Notes: a model not told the origin generated them from the letters alone. Positions 35,103 through 44,854 are shown, counted from the first letter of the stretch. The stretch: 64,000 nt of DNA from Lachnospiraceae bacterium (GCA_016284355.1 JAEEOQ010000111.1:30991-94990); one strand, 5' to 3'. Numbers and translations: made by a program.

Positions 35103-36128
35103 TTATTCAATAACCTTTATCCAGCCCTTTGGAGCCTCAAGACGTCCCATCTGAATGCCTGTAAGGGTATCGTAAAGCTTCTTTGTAACAGGTCCCATCT
35201 CGCTCATACCGCTTGGGAACTCTATAGCCTTGCCGTCTCTTACGATCTTTCCTACAGGAGAGATAACTGCTGCGGTACCGCAAAGACCACACTCTGCAAA
35301 ATCTTTAACCTCATCAAAGAGAACTTCTCTCTCTTCCGTCTCAAGACCAAGGTACTCTTTTGCCACATACATAAGAGAACGTCTTGTTATTGAAGGAAGG
35401 ATGCTTGAGCTCTTTGGAGTAACAACCTTGCCGTCTTTTGTAACGAAAATAAAGTTTGCACCGCCTGTTTCCTCTACCTTTGTTCTTGTGGCAGGGTCAA
35501 GGTACATATTCTCATCGTAGCCCTCTTCGTGAGCTGTAACTATAGCATGAAGGCTCATTGCATAGTTAAGGCCTGCCTTGATATGTCCTGTACCGTTTGG
35601 AGCAGCACGGTCAAAATCTGAAACCTTAAGGGTAAGAGGCTTTACACCGCCCTTAAAGTATGGGCCTACAGGTGTTGTAAAGATACGGAACTGATACTCA
35701 TCAGCAGGCTTAACGCCTATTACAGGGTTGCTTCCAAACATATAAGGACGCACATAAAGAGTTGCTCCGCTTCCGTATGGCGGTACAAAATCTGCATTTG
35801 CGGCAACTGTCTTAACAACCGCATCAACAAATTTATCTTCAGGTATAACCGGCATAGCAAGACGCTCACAGGAATCTTTCATACGGCTTGCATTAAGGTC
35901 CGGTCTGAAGCAGACAATATGTCCGTCTTCTGTTGTATAAGCCTTAAGTCCTTCAAAACAGGTCTGTGCGTACTGAAGTACACCTGCACACTCGCTGATG
36001 GTAATGGTGTCATCTTCGGTTAAAGCACCCTCATCCCACTTTCCGTCTTTATAGTAACTTACAAATCTTTTATTTGTCTTAACATAACCAAATCCAAGAT
36101 TTGCCCAGTCGATATTCTGTTTTTCCAT
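35103..36128 (-). CDS. ilvE: Branched-chain amino acid aminotransferase
   Basis: A 341-residue fold-type IV PLP enzyme of the long BCAT form. VLQYAQTCFEGLKAY, YVRPYMFGSNP, the PLP lysine in GHIKAGLNYA, NMYLDPATRTKVEETGGANFIFV and LFDEVKDFAECGLCGTAAVISPVG are family sequences. It interconverts Leu, Ile and Val with their 2-oxo acids. GGGAGG lies 9 nt before the ATG at 36128 and only 3 nt before an upstream in-frame ATG at 36134, so 36128 is preferred. It is a single-gene unit. Upstream 36129-36264 shows only AT-rich sequence. Confidence 0.95.
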   Translation of the reverse strand: MEKQNIDWANLGFGYVKTNKRFVSYYKDGKWDEGALTEDDTITISECAGVLQYAQTCFEGLKAYTTEDGHIVCFRPDLNASRMKDSCERLAMPVIPEDKFVDAVVKTVAANADFVPPYGSGATLYVRPYMFGSNPVIGVKPADEYQFRIFTTPVGPYFKGGVKPLTLKVSDFDRAAPNGTGHIKAGLNYAMSLHAIVTAHEEGYDENMYLDPATRTKVEETGGANFIFVTKDGKVVTPKSSSILPSITRRSLMYVAKEYLGLETEEREVLFDEVKDFAECGLCGTAAVISPVGKIVRDGKAIEFPSGMSEMGPVTKKLYDTLTGIQMGRLEAPKGWIKVIE

Positions 36129-36264
36129 TTTCATTATCCTCCCGTCATTTCTGGTTTCAAAAATAAAAACTTTTATCTAATATACACCTTTACAACATAA
36201 AAATCCATATTATTTGACTTATTTTAATATTGAATTTAGTTATGTAAGTCATAACAGGAAGGTA

Positions 36265-37173
36265 TCAAAGATTTCTTATATAGTCGCATGCTGCTATGGC
36301 AGCATTAGCCCCGTCTGCACAGGCTGTGGTAACCTGTCTTAAAGATTTTGTTCTGCAGTCTCCCGCCACAAAAACTCCAGACGTTACGCTCCTGCAATCT
36401 TCTCCTGCGCTAAAGTATCCTCTTTCATCAAGGCAGGCAAGATCTTTAAAAGCTTTTCCGCAAGGCACAAGGCCTACAGCAAGAAAAACTCCGTCGCAAT
36501 ATTCTTCAAAGACCTGTCCGTCCTTTTCGTATCTTACCCCCGCAAGGGCTCCGTCTTTTTCTATGTAAGAAAGGACTTTTGTACCCGTAACGCCCTTAAC
36601 GTTGCTGTTTTTAAAAAGCTGCTCTCTAAGTTTTTCATCTGCAGTAAACTCCGGAAGATCCTGTAATAGTACAAGCTCACCCACGATCCCTGCAAGCAGG
36701 TTGCTCTCTACAAATGCGGAATTCCCGCCGCCTATCATAACCACCTTTTTCCCTGCGTAGTAATCTCCGTCGCAAACGGCACAAAAAGAAATCCCGTTTC
36801 CAATAAAGTCTTCTTCCATAGGAAGACCGAGAGTTCTGTGTTTTGTACCTGTAGCAAGTATAACGCTAAGACCTTGCACTTCTTTACCCGAATCTAAAAG
36901 AGCTGCAAAATGATCGTTTTCTTTTCTTACGGAAAGCACTTCTTCCATAAGCACTTCTCCGCCCTGTGCCATAACCTGGTCAAGGTATTTATCTGCAAAC
37001 TCATCTCCAGAGATAGATTCAAACCCCGGTATATTCTCAACTTTTGGAGAATTAACTATCTGTCCGCCAAAAACACTTTTTTCTATAACAATAACTTTTT
37101 TTCCGTTACGAAGTCCGTAAAGGGCTGCTGTAAGTCCTGCAGGTCCTCCGCCCACCACAATTATATCGTACAT
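36265..37173 (-). CDS. trxB: Thioredoxin reductase family FAD/NAD(P) flavoprotein
   Basis: A 302-residue TrxB-type enzyme: FAD motif GGGPAGL near the N-terminus, redox-active CAVC in ISFCAVCDGDYY (about residues 132-135), second nucleotide motif IGGGNSAFVE and a C-terminal VFVAGDCRTKSLRQV FAD-binding stretch. It reduces thioredoxin-like proteins. It lies 83 nt downstream of nrdD on the same strand. The NrdD protein carries its own glutaredoxin-like tail, so TrxB is a good candidate electron donor. A terminator separates them, so they may be only partly cotranscribed. Confidence 0.92.
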   Translation of the reverse strand: MYDIIVVGGGPAGLTAALYGLRNGKKVIVIEKSVFGGQIVNSPKVENIPGFESISGDEFADKYLDQVMAQGGEVLMEEVLSVRKENDHFAALLDSGKEVQGLSVILATGTKHRTLGLPMEEDFIGNGISFCAVCDGDYYAGKKVVMIGGGNSAFVESNLLAGIVGELVLLQDLPEFTADEKLREQLFKNSNVKGVTGTKVLSYIEKDGALAGVRYEKDGQVFEEYCDGVFLAVGLVPCGKAFKDLACLDERGYFSAGEDCRSVTSGVFVAGDCRTKSLRQVTTACADGANAAIAACDYIRNL

Positions 37174-37195
37174 CCGGTATTTCCTCCGATAAAAA

Positions 37196-37223
37196 TGTAA
37201 GCCCGCAATTTTGCGGGCTTACA
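37196..37223 (-). terminator. Terminator between nrdD and trxB
   Basis: TGTAAGCCCGCAA (37196-37208) pairs perfectly with TTGCGGGCTTACA (37211-37223); five T follow on the minus strand just before the trxB ribosome site, so it can attenuate rather than block read-through. Confidence 0.8.
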
Positions 37224-37256
37224 AGAATTAATTTTTCATTTACATCAAACTCTTCT

Positions 37257-39665
37257 TTATACGTTATGATGCTTCATCCAGTCGCTTGCTGCTGTCTCTC
37301 CCACGAACCTTGTTCCGTCAGGATCGATGATTGTCGGTGTCTGAACGATCTGGAGCTCTCTTGCAATGTCCATATTTTCAGTACAGTTTACTTCTCTGTA
37401 TTCTATGCCATTTACTTTAAAACGCTGCTCAGCGCTCTTGCACTTTGGACAGTGGTCTTTTGTATAAACGATAGGAACAACCTTTGTAAGTGTTGCTGCG
37501 TCACTTACCACTCCGCAGCTCTCACTCCCGCTTTCATTCGCATTTTCAGGCTCCTCATCCATATTAAATACGAATTCGCTCTTTACCTGGCTTTTTCCAA
37601 GGTCATATACTCGTCTGTTCTTGTACTCCTGGGTCTTTCCTTCGTTCCAGTTCTGAACAGGTCTGTAGTAACCTGTGATACGGCTGTAAACCTCAGCCTT
37701 TTCACCGCAGTGCGGGCATGTGTACTGCTCGCCTGCGAGATAACCGTGGGTCTTACATACGGAATATGTAGGGCTTAAGGTGTAGTAAGGAAGCTTGTAG
37801 TTATTTGCTATGGTTCTTACAAGTTTAGCTGCAGACTGCCAGTCAGGAAGCTTTTCCCCAAGGAAAGCATGGAAAACAGTACCTGATGTGTAAAGAGTCT
37901 GAAGCTCGTCCTGAATATCGAGTGCCTCGAAAATATCAGGTGTAAACTCTACAGGAAGGTGTGAACTGTTTGTATAGTACGGTGTGTCACCGTCTTTACC
38001 TGCTGTGATGATGGCAGGCCATCTCTTTCTGTCGTGCTTTGCAAGTCTGTATGCTGTACTTTCAGCAGGTGTAGCCTCGAGGTTATAAAGCTCGCCCTCG
38101 TACTTCTCCTGGTAATCTGAAAGTCTGTTGCGCATATGGTTAAGAACTTTCTTTGTAAATTCCTGTGTTTCTTTATGTGTAAGGTCTGCCTTAAGCCAGC
38201 TTGCATTAAGACCAACCTCGTTCATACCAACAAGTCCGATGGTTGAAAAATGATTTGCGAAGGTTCCAAGGTATCTCTTTGTATATGGGTAAAGTCCTTC
38301 GTTAAGGAGCTTTGTGATAACCTGTCTCTTAACATGAAGGCTTCTTGCAGAGATATCCATCATACGGTCGAGTCTGTTAAAGAAATCAGTCTCATCCGCT
38401 GCAAGGAAAGCGATACGAGGCATATTGATAGTAACAACGCCTACAGAACCTGTGCTCTCGCCTGAGCCAAAGAATCCGCCGCTCTTTTTACGAAGCTCAC
38501 GAAGGTCAAGGCGGAGTCTGCAGCACATTGATCTGATATCTGATGGCTCCATATCTGAGTTTACATAGTTTGAAAAATACGGAGTTCCGTATTTGCTGGT
38601 CATCTCAAAAAGAAGACGATTATTCTCTGTATCTGACCAGTCAAAATCCTTTGTAATGCTGTATGTAGGGATAGGATACTGGAAACCGCGGCCGTTGGCA
38701 TCACCCTCGATCATAACCTCGATGAATGCCTTATTGACCATATCCATCTCTTTCTTACAATCTTTGTATTTGAAATCCACTTCTTTTCCGCCGATAATGC
38801 AGTTTAATTCTGCAAGATCGTTTGGAACAGTCCAGTCAAGTGTGATATTTGAGAAAGGAGCCTGAGTACCCCAGCGGCTAGGTGTGTTAACGCCGTATAC
38901 AAATGACTGAATGCACTGTTTTACTTCTTTATATGAAAGATCATCTATTTTTACAAAAGGAGCAAGGTAGGTATCAAAGCTTGAGAAAGCCTGAGCTCCT
39001 GCCCACTCGTTCTGCATTATTCCAAGGAAATTGACCATCTGGTTGCAAAGTGTAGAAAGATGGCCTGCAGGTGATGATGTTATCTTGCCCGGGATTCCGC
39101 CAAGACCTTCCTGAATAAGCTGCTTTAAGCTCCAGCCTGCGCAGTATCCTGTAAGCATGCTAAGGTCGTGGATATGGATATCTGCGTCTTTATGTGCATT
39201 TGCTATCTCATCATCATATATCTCAGAAAGCCAGTAGTTTGCGGTAACCGCACCGCTGTTTGAAAGGATAAGACCTCCTACTGAATAGGTAACTGTAGAG
39301 TTCTCTTTTACTCTCCAGTCTTCTACCTTAACGTAACTGTCTACCAGGTTCTTGTAATCAAGGTAGGTAGATTTCATGTTACGGATCTTTTCACGGTTTC
39401 TTCTGTAAAGAATGTAAGCCTTTGCCACATCTGTGTATCCACTCTGTTCAAGAACATGTTCCACGCTGTCTTGAATATCTTCCACAGATACAACCCCATC
39501 TTTGACCTTGTTCTGGAAATCGGATGTAACTCTTAATGAAAGAAGACCGAGGATATCATCGTCATATATCTTCTCGGTAGCTTTAAAAGCCTTTCCGATC
39601 GCATCACTGATCTTGCGGAGATCAAACTCAGCTGTTTCTCCGCCACGTTTAAGTACTCTTATCAT
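37257..39665 (-). CDS. nrdD: Anaerobic ribonucleoside-triphosphate reductase fused to a glutaredoxin-like domain
   Basis: An 802-residue class III reductase. N-terminal ATP-cone (~1-95, MIRVLKRGGETAEFDLRKI), ten-stranded catalytic barrel, zinc cysteines CKTHGYLAG and CPHC (about 637 and 650-653), glycyl-radical region RITGYY with probable Gly665, then a linker rich in Glu/Ser and a C-terminal glutaredoxin-like domain (about 725-802: PIVYTKDHCPKCKSAEQRF, CPKC at 739-742, and the cis-Pro segment QTPTIIDPDG). It makes dNTPs without oxygen. The fused redox domain implies a thiol reductant instead of formate. The radical activase NrdG is not encoded nearby. GGAGG lies 8 nt before the ATG. Confidence 0.95.
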   Translation of the reverse strand: MIRVLKRGGETAEFDLRKISDAIGKAFKATEKIYDDDILGLLSLRVTSDFQNKVKDGVVSVEDIQDSVEHVLEQSGYTDVAKAYILYRRNREKIRNMKSTYLDYKNLVDSYVKVEDWRVKENSTVTYSVGGLILSNSGAVTANYWLSEIYDDEIANAHKDADIHIHDLSMLTGYCAGWSLKQLIQEGLGGIPGKITSSPAGHLSTLCNQMVNFLGIMQNEWAGAQAFSSFDTYLAPFVKIDDLSYKEVKQCIQSFVYGVNTPSRWGTQAPFSNITLDWTVPNDLAELNCIIGGKEVDFKYKDCKKEMDMVNKAFIEVMIEGDANGRGFQYPIPTYSITKDFDWSDTENNRLLFEMTSKYGTPYFSNYVNSDMEPSDIRSMCCRLRLDLRELRKKSGGFFGSGESTGSVGVVTINMPRIAFLAADETDFFNRLDRMMDISARSLHVKRQVITKLLNEGLYPYTKRYLGTFANHFSTIGLVGMNEVGLNASWLKADLTHKETQEFTKKVLNHMRNRLSDYQEKYEGELYNLEATPAESTAYRLAKHDRKRWPAIITAGKDGDTPYYTNSSHLPVEFTPDIFEALDIQDELQTLYTSGTVFHAFLGEKLPDWQSAAKLVRTIANNYKLPYYTLSPTYSVCKTHGYLAGEQYTCPHCGEKAEVYSRITGYYRPVQNWNEGKTQEYKNRRVYDLGKSQVKSEFVFNMDEEPENANESGSESCGVVSDAATLTKVVPIVYTKDHCPKCKSAEQRFKVNGIEYREVNCTENMDIARELQIVQTPTIIDPDGTRFVGETAASDWMKHHNV

Positions 39666-39725
39666 ACTTTTCTCCTCCTTCGGTACTAATGGATAACACC
39701 ACGTTACCCATCCCGTCTGAAATAT

Positions 39726-39754
39726 ATGATAGCAAAGTTAGAACCTTAAGTCAA
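39726..39754 (-). promoter_or_regulatory. Sigma-A promoter of nrdD
   Basis: Minus strand TTGACT (39754-39749), 17-nt spacer, TATCAT (39731-39726). The transcript would begin about 60 nt before the start codon. Confidence 0.75.
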
Positions 39755-39761
39755 CAAAAAA

Positions 39762-39808
39762 CCACAAAATATATTTGCCAATTTTTTAATAGGCACTATA
39801 TCTTGTGG
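39762..39808 (-). promoter_or_regulatory. Two NrdR-type boxes upstream of nrdD
   Basis: CCACAAAATATATTTG (39762-39777) and GCACTATATCTTGTGG (39793-39808) each resemble the NrdR consensus ACACWATATNTTGTGT and start 31 bp apart, three DNA turns, which is the usual spacing of paired NrdR sites. They lie just upstream of the -35. NrdR represses reductase genes when dATP is high; its gene is not in the window. Confidence 0.72.
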
Positions 39809-39816
39809 TTTGACTA

Positions 39817-41064
39817 CTAATGTCGAATCAATATTTTATCGTAGATCTCTTTGGGTACATAGGCCTTGATATAGACTCCTGTCTCCGTATATTCTTCAGC
39901 TATAAGTTCACCCTTACTACGAATGAGAGCAAGCTTTCCACCCTCGTCGTATGAAAAAGTATGCTCGATAAGGATCTTGCTCTCTCTTAAAAGATCTTCC
40001 ATTATCTCAGTAAGAGTATCGCACCCAAGGCCGCTCTTAGCGGAAATGCGGACAAATTTGTCTGCTCTAAGGTCCTTTATATCGGTGTTTGCAGTTTCTT
40101 TATCACACTTGTTAAAGACAGTTATTATCTTTTTATCGGAAATTCCAAGCCCTGATAAGGTATCGTATACCACATGCATCTGCTTTTCCGCATCCGGGTT
40201 GCTTATATCCACAACATGTATGATAATGTCTGCGTACTTTGCTTCTTCAAGAGTACTCTTAAATGCTTCTATAAGGTGGTGGGGAAGCTTTCTTATAAAA
40301 CCTACCGTATCCGTAAGAAGCACTTCCTGCCCCGAAGAAAGCTTAAAGTTTCTGGTGGTTGGATCAAGGGTTGCAAATAGCTTGTCTTCAGCAAGGATAT
40401 TTGCATCAGTAAGCTTATTAAGAAGCGTTGATTTGCCGGCATTTGTGTAGCCGACTATCGAAAAAACAGGAAGGGCATTTTTGCTTCTTGCCTTTCTTGT
40501 AACTTCTCTTGACTGCACCACTCCCGCAAGCTCTTCTTTTAGCTGTGAGATACGGTTTCTTATCTGACGTCTGTCAGACTCAAGCTTGCTCTCGCCCGGG
40601 CCTCTTGTACCGATACCGCCTCCGAGCCTGCTCATTGAAACTCCTCTTCCCGAAAGTCTCATAAGCCTGTAGCGAAGCTGCGCAAGCTCAACCTGGATCT
40701 TTCCCTCATTTGTGGTGGCATGTGAAGCAAAGATATCAAGTATTACCATTGTCCTGTCCATTACCTTGCAATCAAGGAGATCTTCAAGGTTTTTGTACTG
40801 GGCAGGGCTAAGCTCGTCGTCACATACAACTCCGGTAGCTTCTGTCTCTTCCACAAGCTGCTTTACTTCTTCCACTTTACCTTTTCCGATATAGGTGCCG
40901 CTGTGCACGGCTTCTCTGTTTTGTATCACGGTAGCGGTAACCTGCCCGCCTGCCGTCTTTATAAGCTCTGCAAGTTCGTTTAAAGAATCTGCAGTGTCAT
41001 CGCCTTCTGCCGTCTGCACTCCCACGAGTACAAACTTTTCAAGTTTTTCTTTAGTTTCGATCAT
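39817..41064 (-). CDS. hflX: GTPase HflX
   Basis: A 415-residue HflX GTPase. N-terminal HflX domain (~1-195) with SGTYIGKGKVEEV and GRGVSMSRLGGGIGTRGPGE-type loop (138-158), then the G domain: G1 GYTNAGKS (205-212), DTVGFIRKLPHHLIEAF (G3 with the HflX-typical extension) and NKCD (G4). HflX splits stalled or hibernating 70S ribosomes. Its ATG overlaps the stop of the TPR lipoprotein gene by 1 nt (TAATG) and AGAGGG lies 6 nt before it. Confidence 0.95.
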   Translation of the reverse strand: MIETKEKLEKFVLVGVQTAEGDDTADSLNELAELIKTAGGQVTATVIQNREAVHSGTYIGKGKVEEVKQLVEETEATGVVCDDELSPAQYKNLEDLLDCKVMDRTMVILDIFASHATTNEGKIQVELAQLRYRLMRLSGRGVSMSRLGGGIGTRGPGESKLESDRRQIRNRISQLKEELAGVVQSREVTRKARSKNALPVFSIVGYTNAGKSTLLNKLTDANILAEDKLFATLDPTTRNFKLSSGQEVLLTDTVGFIRKLPHHLIEAFKSTLEEAKYADIIIHVVDISNPDAEKQMHVVYDTLSGLGISDKKIITVFNKCDKETANTDIKDLRADKFVRISAKSGLGCDTLTEIMEDLLRESKILIEHTFSYDEGGKLALIRSKGELIAEEYTETGVYIKAYVPKEIYDKILIRH

Positions 41065-42254
41065 TAAAAACCCTCTGTTATTTCTGTAAGTAATGTTAAT
41101 TCTTTCTTTATTCTTTTATCATCAGGGAAGCTTGCATTATATTCTTTTGCTGCCTTATAGGCTTCTTCATATCTGCCAAGTTTTTCCAAAGATGCGATCT
41201 TTTTGTACATAAGGTTCCCATAGCCTTCTGCAGATCCAAGTGCAAGACCTTTTTCAACAAGGGAAAGTGTCTGCTCATAGTCTTTACCCGCAAAAGCACA
41301 TTCACTCATGCCGTCAAAATAAGTCACATTCGTGATTTCGCCCTCATTTTCGGCATAAAGACTGTAATAACGCATGGCGGCATCATAGTCGCCTCTGTTT
41401 ACGCAGATATTGCCAAGATAATAATAGCTTTCGTAAAAGCCGTCCCCTGCAGAAGCTATAAGTTCAGTCTCTGCAGTCTTAAGATCGCCGCAAAGATAAT
41501 GTACCACCGCAAGGTTGTAATAGTCCTCTTTGGTCTTTGTCTTAAGAGTATATGTGGCGGTAAGCACTTTTTCTGCTTCAGCCTCGTTTCCCGTAAGCTT
41601 ATACATATTATATTTACCGATATAATAAGAAAAATTGCCCGGGTCAAAAGCTATGGCGTTATCGTAATCTTCAGCCGCCTTTGTAAGGTCGCCCGTAGCC
41701 ATATAAGCAGCAGCTCTTGAAGCATATGCAGACGCATCCGACTTTTTCTTTTCAAGGACTTTGTTAAATACCTCTATAGCCTCTTCGTATTTTGAAAGAC
41801 GAAGATCAACTGCACCAAGGTATTTTCTTATATCGGAGTTAAGATCTTGAAGTTCTTCTATTTCAAGTGCTTTTTCAAAGTATTCAAAAGCTGCGTCATA
41901 GTCTCCCTGCTCGTAGGCGATAATACCTCTTGCGCGATATATCTTCTTGTTGTTTTCTCTTACGATACTGTTGTTTTTTTCGCTGAAGGCCTTGTCAAGG
42001 TTCTTTCCTGCCTCTTCGTAATCGGAAAGTGCCATACATGCAAATGCATTATCTATGTAATACTCGGCTCTGTCAGGGTTTGCTGCGATAGCCTTGTCAA
42101 AGCACTCGTGGGCTTTTAAAGGTTCGTTTCCCTGCATATATTTTGTACCTTCTTTATAAAAAGAAGATGCATCTAAAGCGGCACATCCGGTAAGCGAAAG
42201 AAACGCTGCCGAAAATAAAGCCGCAATAATGCATCTTCTAGCGATCTTGATCAT
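41064..42254 (-). CDS. TPR-repeat lipoprotein
   Basis: A 396-residue exported lipoprotein: short basic start, hydrophobic segment and LTGC lipobox (Cys ~24), then about ten tetratricopeptide repeats across the rest (for example PLKAHECFDKAIAANPDRAEYY, YDAAFEYFEKALEIEE, YEEAIEVFNKVLEKKKSDASAYA). TPR proteins scaffold other proteins; no partner can be named. The ATG at 42254 has AAAGGGGG 9 nt upstream; in-frame ATGs at 42263 and 42287 are possible but have poorer spacing. Coupled to hflX by a 1-nt overlap, an unusual pairing with no known meaning. Confidence 0.87.
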   Translation of the reverse strand: MIKIARRCIIAALFSAAFLSLTGCAALDASSFYKEGTKYMQGNEPLKAHECFDKAIAANPDRAEYYIDNAFACMALSDYEEAGKNLDKAFSEKNNSIVRENNKKIYRARGIIAYEQGDYDAAFEYFEKALEIEELQDLNSDIRKYLGAVDLRLSKYEEAIEVFNKVLEKKKSDASAYASRAAAYMATGDLTKAAEDYDNAIAFDPGNFSYYIGKYNMYKLTGNEAEAEKVLTATYTLKTKTKEDYYNLAVVHYLCGDLKTAETELIASAGDGFYESYYYLGNICVNRGDYDAAMRYYSLYAENEGEITNVTYFDGMSECAFAGKDYEQTLSLVEKGLALGSAEGYGNLMYKKIASLEKLGRYEEAYKAAKEYNASFPDDKRIKKELTLLTEITEGF

Positions 42255-42336
42255 GTTTCTCATCCCCCTTTGCATACTTTTACGCAAATTTCCCTGCCTT
42301 TAAAGTATACCAATCGGGAATGGATTTTACAAGGTA

Positions 42337-43992
42337 CTATTTATTTCCGTGTTCAAGGAACTCAGGTGTAAGTGCAAAAAATGCAAAGCCGCAAAGCATG
42401 TTAAAGAGAGCTCCAAGGACTCCGAAAAGAAGTACCATCTTAAGGTTGATCCCCACTACTATAAATACGACAGCAGGCACCGCACCAAAATAGATAAACA
42501 TTATCTGTACCATCTGCTTTAGCTTTTCTCCTGCATCTACAGGGATGGAAACCCCGATAAATGTTCCTACGGTAGTTCCGTAAAAATCAATTGAAAGTGC
42601 AAACAAAAGCCAGACAAGCACAGTGCTTATATTTGTTCCAAGGTAGATACCTGCTCCCACTAGAGGGATAAAGATATCAAAAAGGCAGCAGACTCCGCCT
42701 CCAAGAAGTGAAAAGAAAAGCTTTTTACTTGCCTTTTCAGGTATCATAACGAAAAATTCTTTTGAAGTATCTGCCTGAAGCGGATTGCCAAGGGTCCTGA
42801 AAAATACTATAAGCGATATCAGTGCCCCTACAAACAGGAATCCGTTGCCGTTCTTTACATTTCTTGCAAGGTAGGCAACAATGCCTGCCGCAAGGATATA
42901 AAGTCCCATGGTCTTTGTAAAGAAATGAAGGAAAGCAAACCTGTTTCTGTTGTATAAAGTCTTATAGAAAAAGACATTTGCACCTTTTCCTTTACCGATA
43001 CCGTCGCGTTTGATCCTGTCGCTGCGCTCTTTTGTACGGATCTTCGTAGTTCCGTTTCTTTTTGATGCTTCGACGGCTTCTGCCATTTTCTCAACCTGTC
43101 CTATAGCCTCTTCATAAAAATCTGCATTTATATTCCATATCACTGCTATAAGAGCGATAAAGCCTACTATATTAAGTCCCGTAAACATTAAGAACATAGG
43201 CACATTTCCCGCAAGGGCATAAACGATAAGTCCTCTTATCCAGCCCCAGAAAGGAACAAAATAGGTATTCTTATTTGTAAGAAAATCAACCGCATTCCTT
43301 AAAAGCACCTTATCCGTCATATTGTTATATACAAGGAAACCCCCTGCTATAAGTACGATAAGCGCATATACAATAAAGTTTACTACTTTTTTGTACTTCT
43401 CGTTTTTATTTGCAAGGGTATAAAAAGTAACCTGCAAAAGGGTTGATGCAAGGAGCAAAAAGAACCAGCCCACTAAGATCGAGATTGCTCCAAACACAGG
43501 AAGTCCTGCATTAACAATAAGGTTTGGCAGCTGGAAGATCATATAAAGTGATGCCACAAGCTGCATGCCGAGGGTAAATATAAGCCTGAAAAGCATTACC
43601 GATTGCGGTTTAATAGGCGCCGAAAACAGCATTGCCACGTCTCCCTGCTTAAAGATAGAGCCTGCATTCTTGCTGTTTAATACCATCAGGATAATATATC
43701 CAAGTATAACAGCTGAAGCTATAAATTCAGTAAAATTTTCTTTGGTTATACCGTTTTCAGCAAAGTAGGATCTTCTTTCCTCAGCCGGAGTTTCCTTCTC
43801 TTCCTGCTCTCCTTCCTGCAGGATCTCGTTTTCCTCTTTGTTTTTACTAATGTTGTTTGCGACAAGACCTGCTCCAAGGCCGACCACAAAGCCAAACACC
43901 ATGATTATAAGGAAAAATCCCAGCCATGTCTTAAGAAGCTTTTTAAGTCCGTTTACAAAGGTGTGCAGTGCATAATAGCCCCAAAGTCTCAT
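42337..43992 (-). CDS. Putative ABC exporter membrane subunit (PF16962-like)
   Basis: A 551-residue integral membrane protein with about twelve hydrophobic segments in two groups separated by a basic cytoplasmic loop (~300-340, KRNGTTKIRTKERSDRIKRDG). The pattern matches the PF16962 putative ABC exporter family: AGSIFKQGDVAMLFSAPIKPQSVMLFRL and GNPLQADTSKEFFVMIPEKASKKLFFSL. It pairs with the ATPase directly upstream, whose TAA is immediately followed by this ATG. The exported substrate is unknown. Confidence 0.88.
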   Translation of the reverse strand: MRLWGYYALHTFVNGLKKLLKTWLGFFLIIMVFGFVVGLGAGLVANNISKNKEENEILQEGEQEEKETPAEERRSYFAENGITKENFTEFIASAVILGYIILMVLNSKNAGSIFKQGDVAMLFSAPIKPQSVMLFRLIFTLGMQLVASLYMIFQLPNLIVNAGLPVFGAISILVGWFFLLLASTLLQVTFYTLANKNEKYKKVVNFIVYALIVLIAGGFLVYNNMTDKVLLRNAVDFLTNKNTYFVPFWGWIRGLIVYALAGNVPMFLMFTGLNIVGFIALIAVIWNINADFYEEAIGQVEKMAEAVEASKRNGTTKIRTKERSDRIKRDGIGKGKGANVFFYKTLYNRNRFAFLHFFTKTMGLYILAAGIVAYLARNVKNGNGFLFVGALISLIVFFRTLGNPLQADTSKEFFVMIPEKASKKLFFSLLGGGVCCLFDIFIPLVGAGIYLGTNISTVLVWLLFALSIDFYGTTVGTFIGVSIPVDAGEKLKQMVQIMFIYFGAVPAVVFIVVGINLKMVLLFGVLGALFNMLCGFAFFALTPEFLEHGNK

Positions 43993-44727
43993 TTAGACCT
44001 CCTCCTTTGCTTCCTTAACATCCTTAGGATCGATGCCTTCTGTTATCTCAAAGAAAAGATCTTCAAGAGATTCGCCCTTTTCATCAAGCTCTGCTTTGGT
44101 GATGTTGGCCATTATGTTTCCATTTTGCATGATAAGGGTTCTGTCCCAGAGCATATCAACGCTGTCGATGATATGGGTACTTACAAGGAGTGTTTTTCCG
44201 CTTTCACGCATCTCATCGATGATGTTTTTAAGTTCCTTAATGGCATGAGGGTCAAGTCCTATCATAGGCTCATCAAGAAGCAATACCTTTGGATCAGGAA
44301 GAAGCCCTATGCAAAGGTTAAGTTTTTGCTGCATACCTTTTGAAAGCTCGTCTCCAAATTTCTTTCTTTTATCGTCAAGCTCAAATCTTTTAAGGAGCAT
44401 ATCGATCCTGTCTTTGTAATCTGTAAGCTTATATGCTCTTGCGATAAACTCCATATGTTCCTCTACCGTAAGGTTAGGGTAAAGTGAAGGGATCTCAGGC
44501 ACATATCCAAGTATCCTTTTTGCATCTACCGACTTATTTTTATATCCACCAACCACGATCCTGCCATCGTACTTTAAAAAACCTATTATGGATTTCATAA
44601 GTGTACTTTTACCTGCTCCGTTAGGGCCGAGCAAAATAGTCATATCGCCCGGGTTAAGGTGAAAAGTAAGATCGTTGCATGCAGTAACCTTTCCGTATTT
44701 TTTAGTTACATTTTTTACATCTAACAT
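43993..44727 (-). CDS. ABC exporter ATPase
   Basis: A 244-residue ATPase: Walker A GPNGAGKST at ~35-43, signature LSKGMQQKLNL (variant with K instead of G), Walker B LLLDEPMIGLD, switch LVSTHII. This is the type found with PF16962 or Bcr-like exporters. GGAGGAG is 5 nt before the ATG. First gene of a two-gene exporter operon. Confidence 0.92.
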   Translation of the reverse strand: MLDVKNVTKKYGKVTACNDLTFHLNPGDMTILLGPNGAGKSTLMKSIIGFLKYDGRIVVGGYKNKSVDAKRILGYVPEIPSLYPNLTVEEHMEFIARAYKLTDYKDRIDMLLKRFELDDKRKKFGDELSKGMQQKLNLCIGLLPDPKVLLLDEPMIGLDPHAIKELKNIIDEMRESGKTLLVSTHIIDSVDMLWDRTLIMQNGNIMANITKAELDEKGESLEDLFFEITEGIDPKDVKEAKEEV

Positions 44728-44819
44728 GAAAACTCCTCCATAAAATTATATCTTTAAAGATATTTATAACTTAATCCATGAAAAATGTAAATATGCGTAT
44801 GATTAGAAATAAATTAAAA

Positions 44820-44846
44820 AAAGCCGGGATCTTTCATCCCGGCTTT
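44820..44846 (-). terminator. Terminator of the CobW gene pair
   Basis: AAAGCCGGGAT (44820-44830) pairs perfectly with ATCCCGGCTTT (44836-44846); a run of seven T follows on the minus strand. Confidence 0.9.
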
Positions 44847-44854
44847 AGGTGTAT

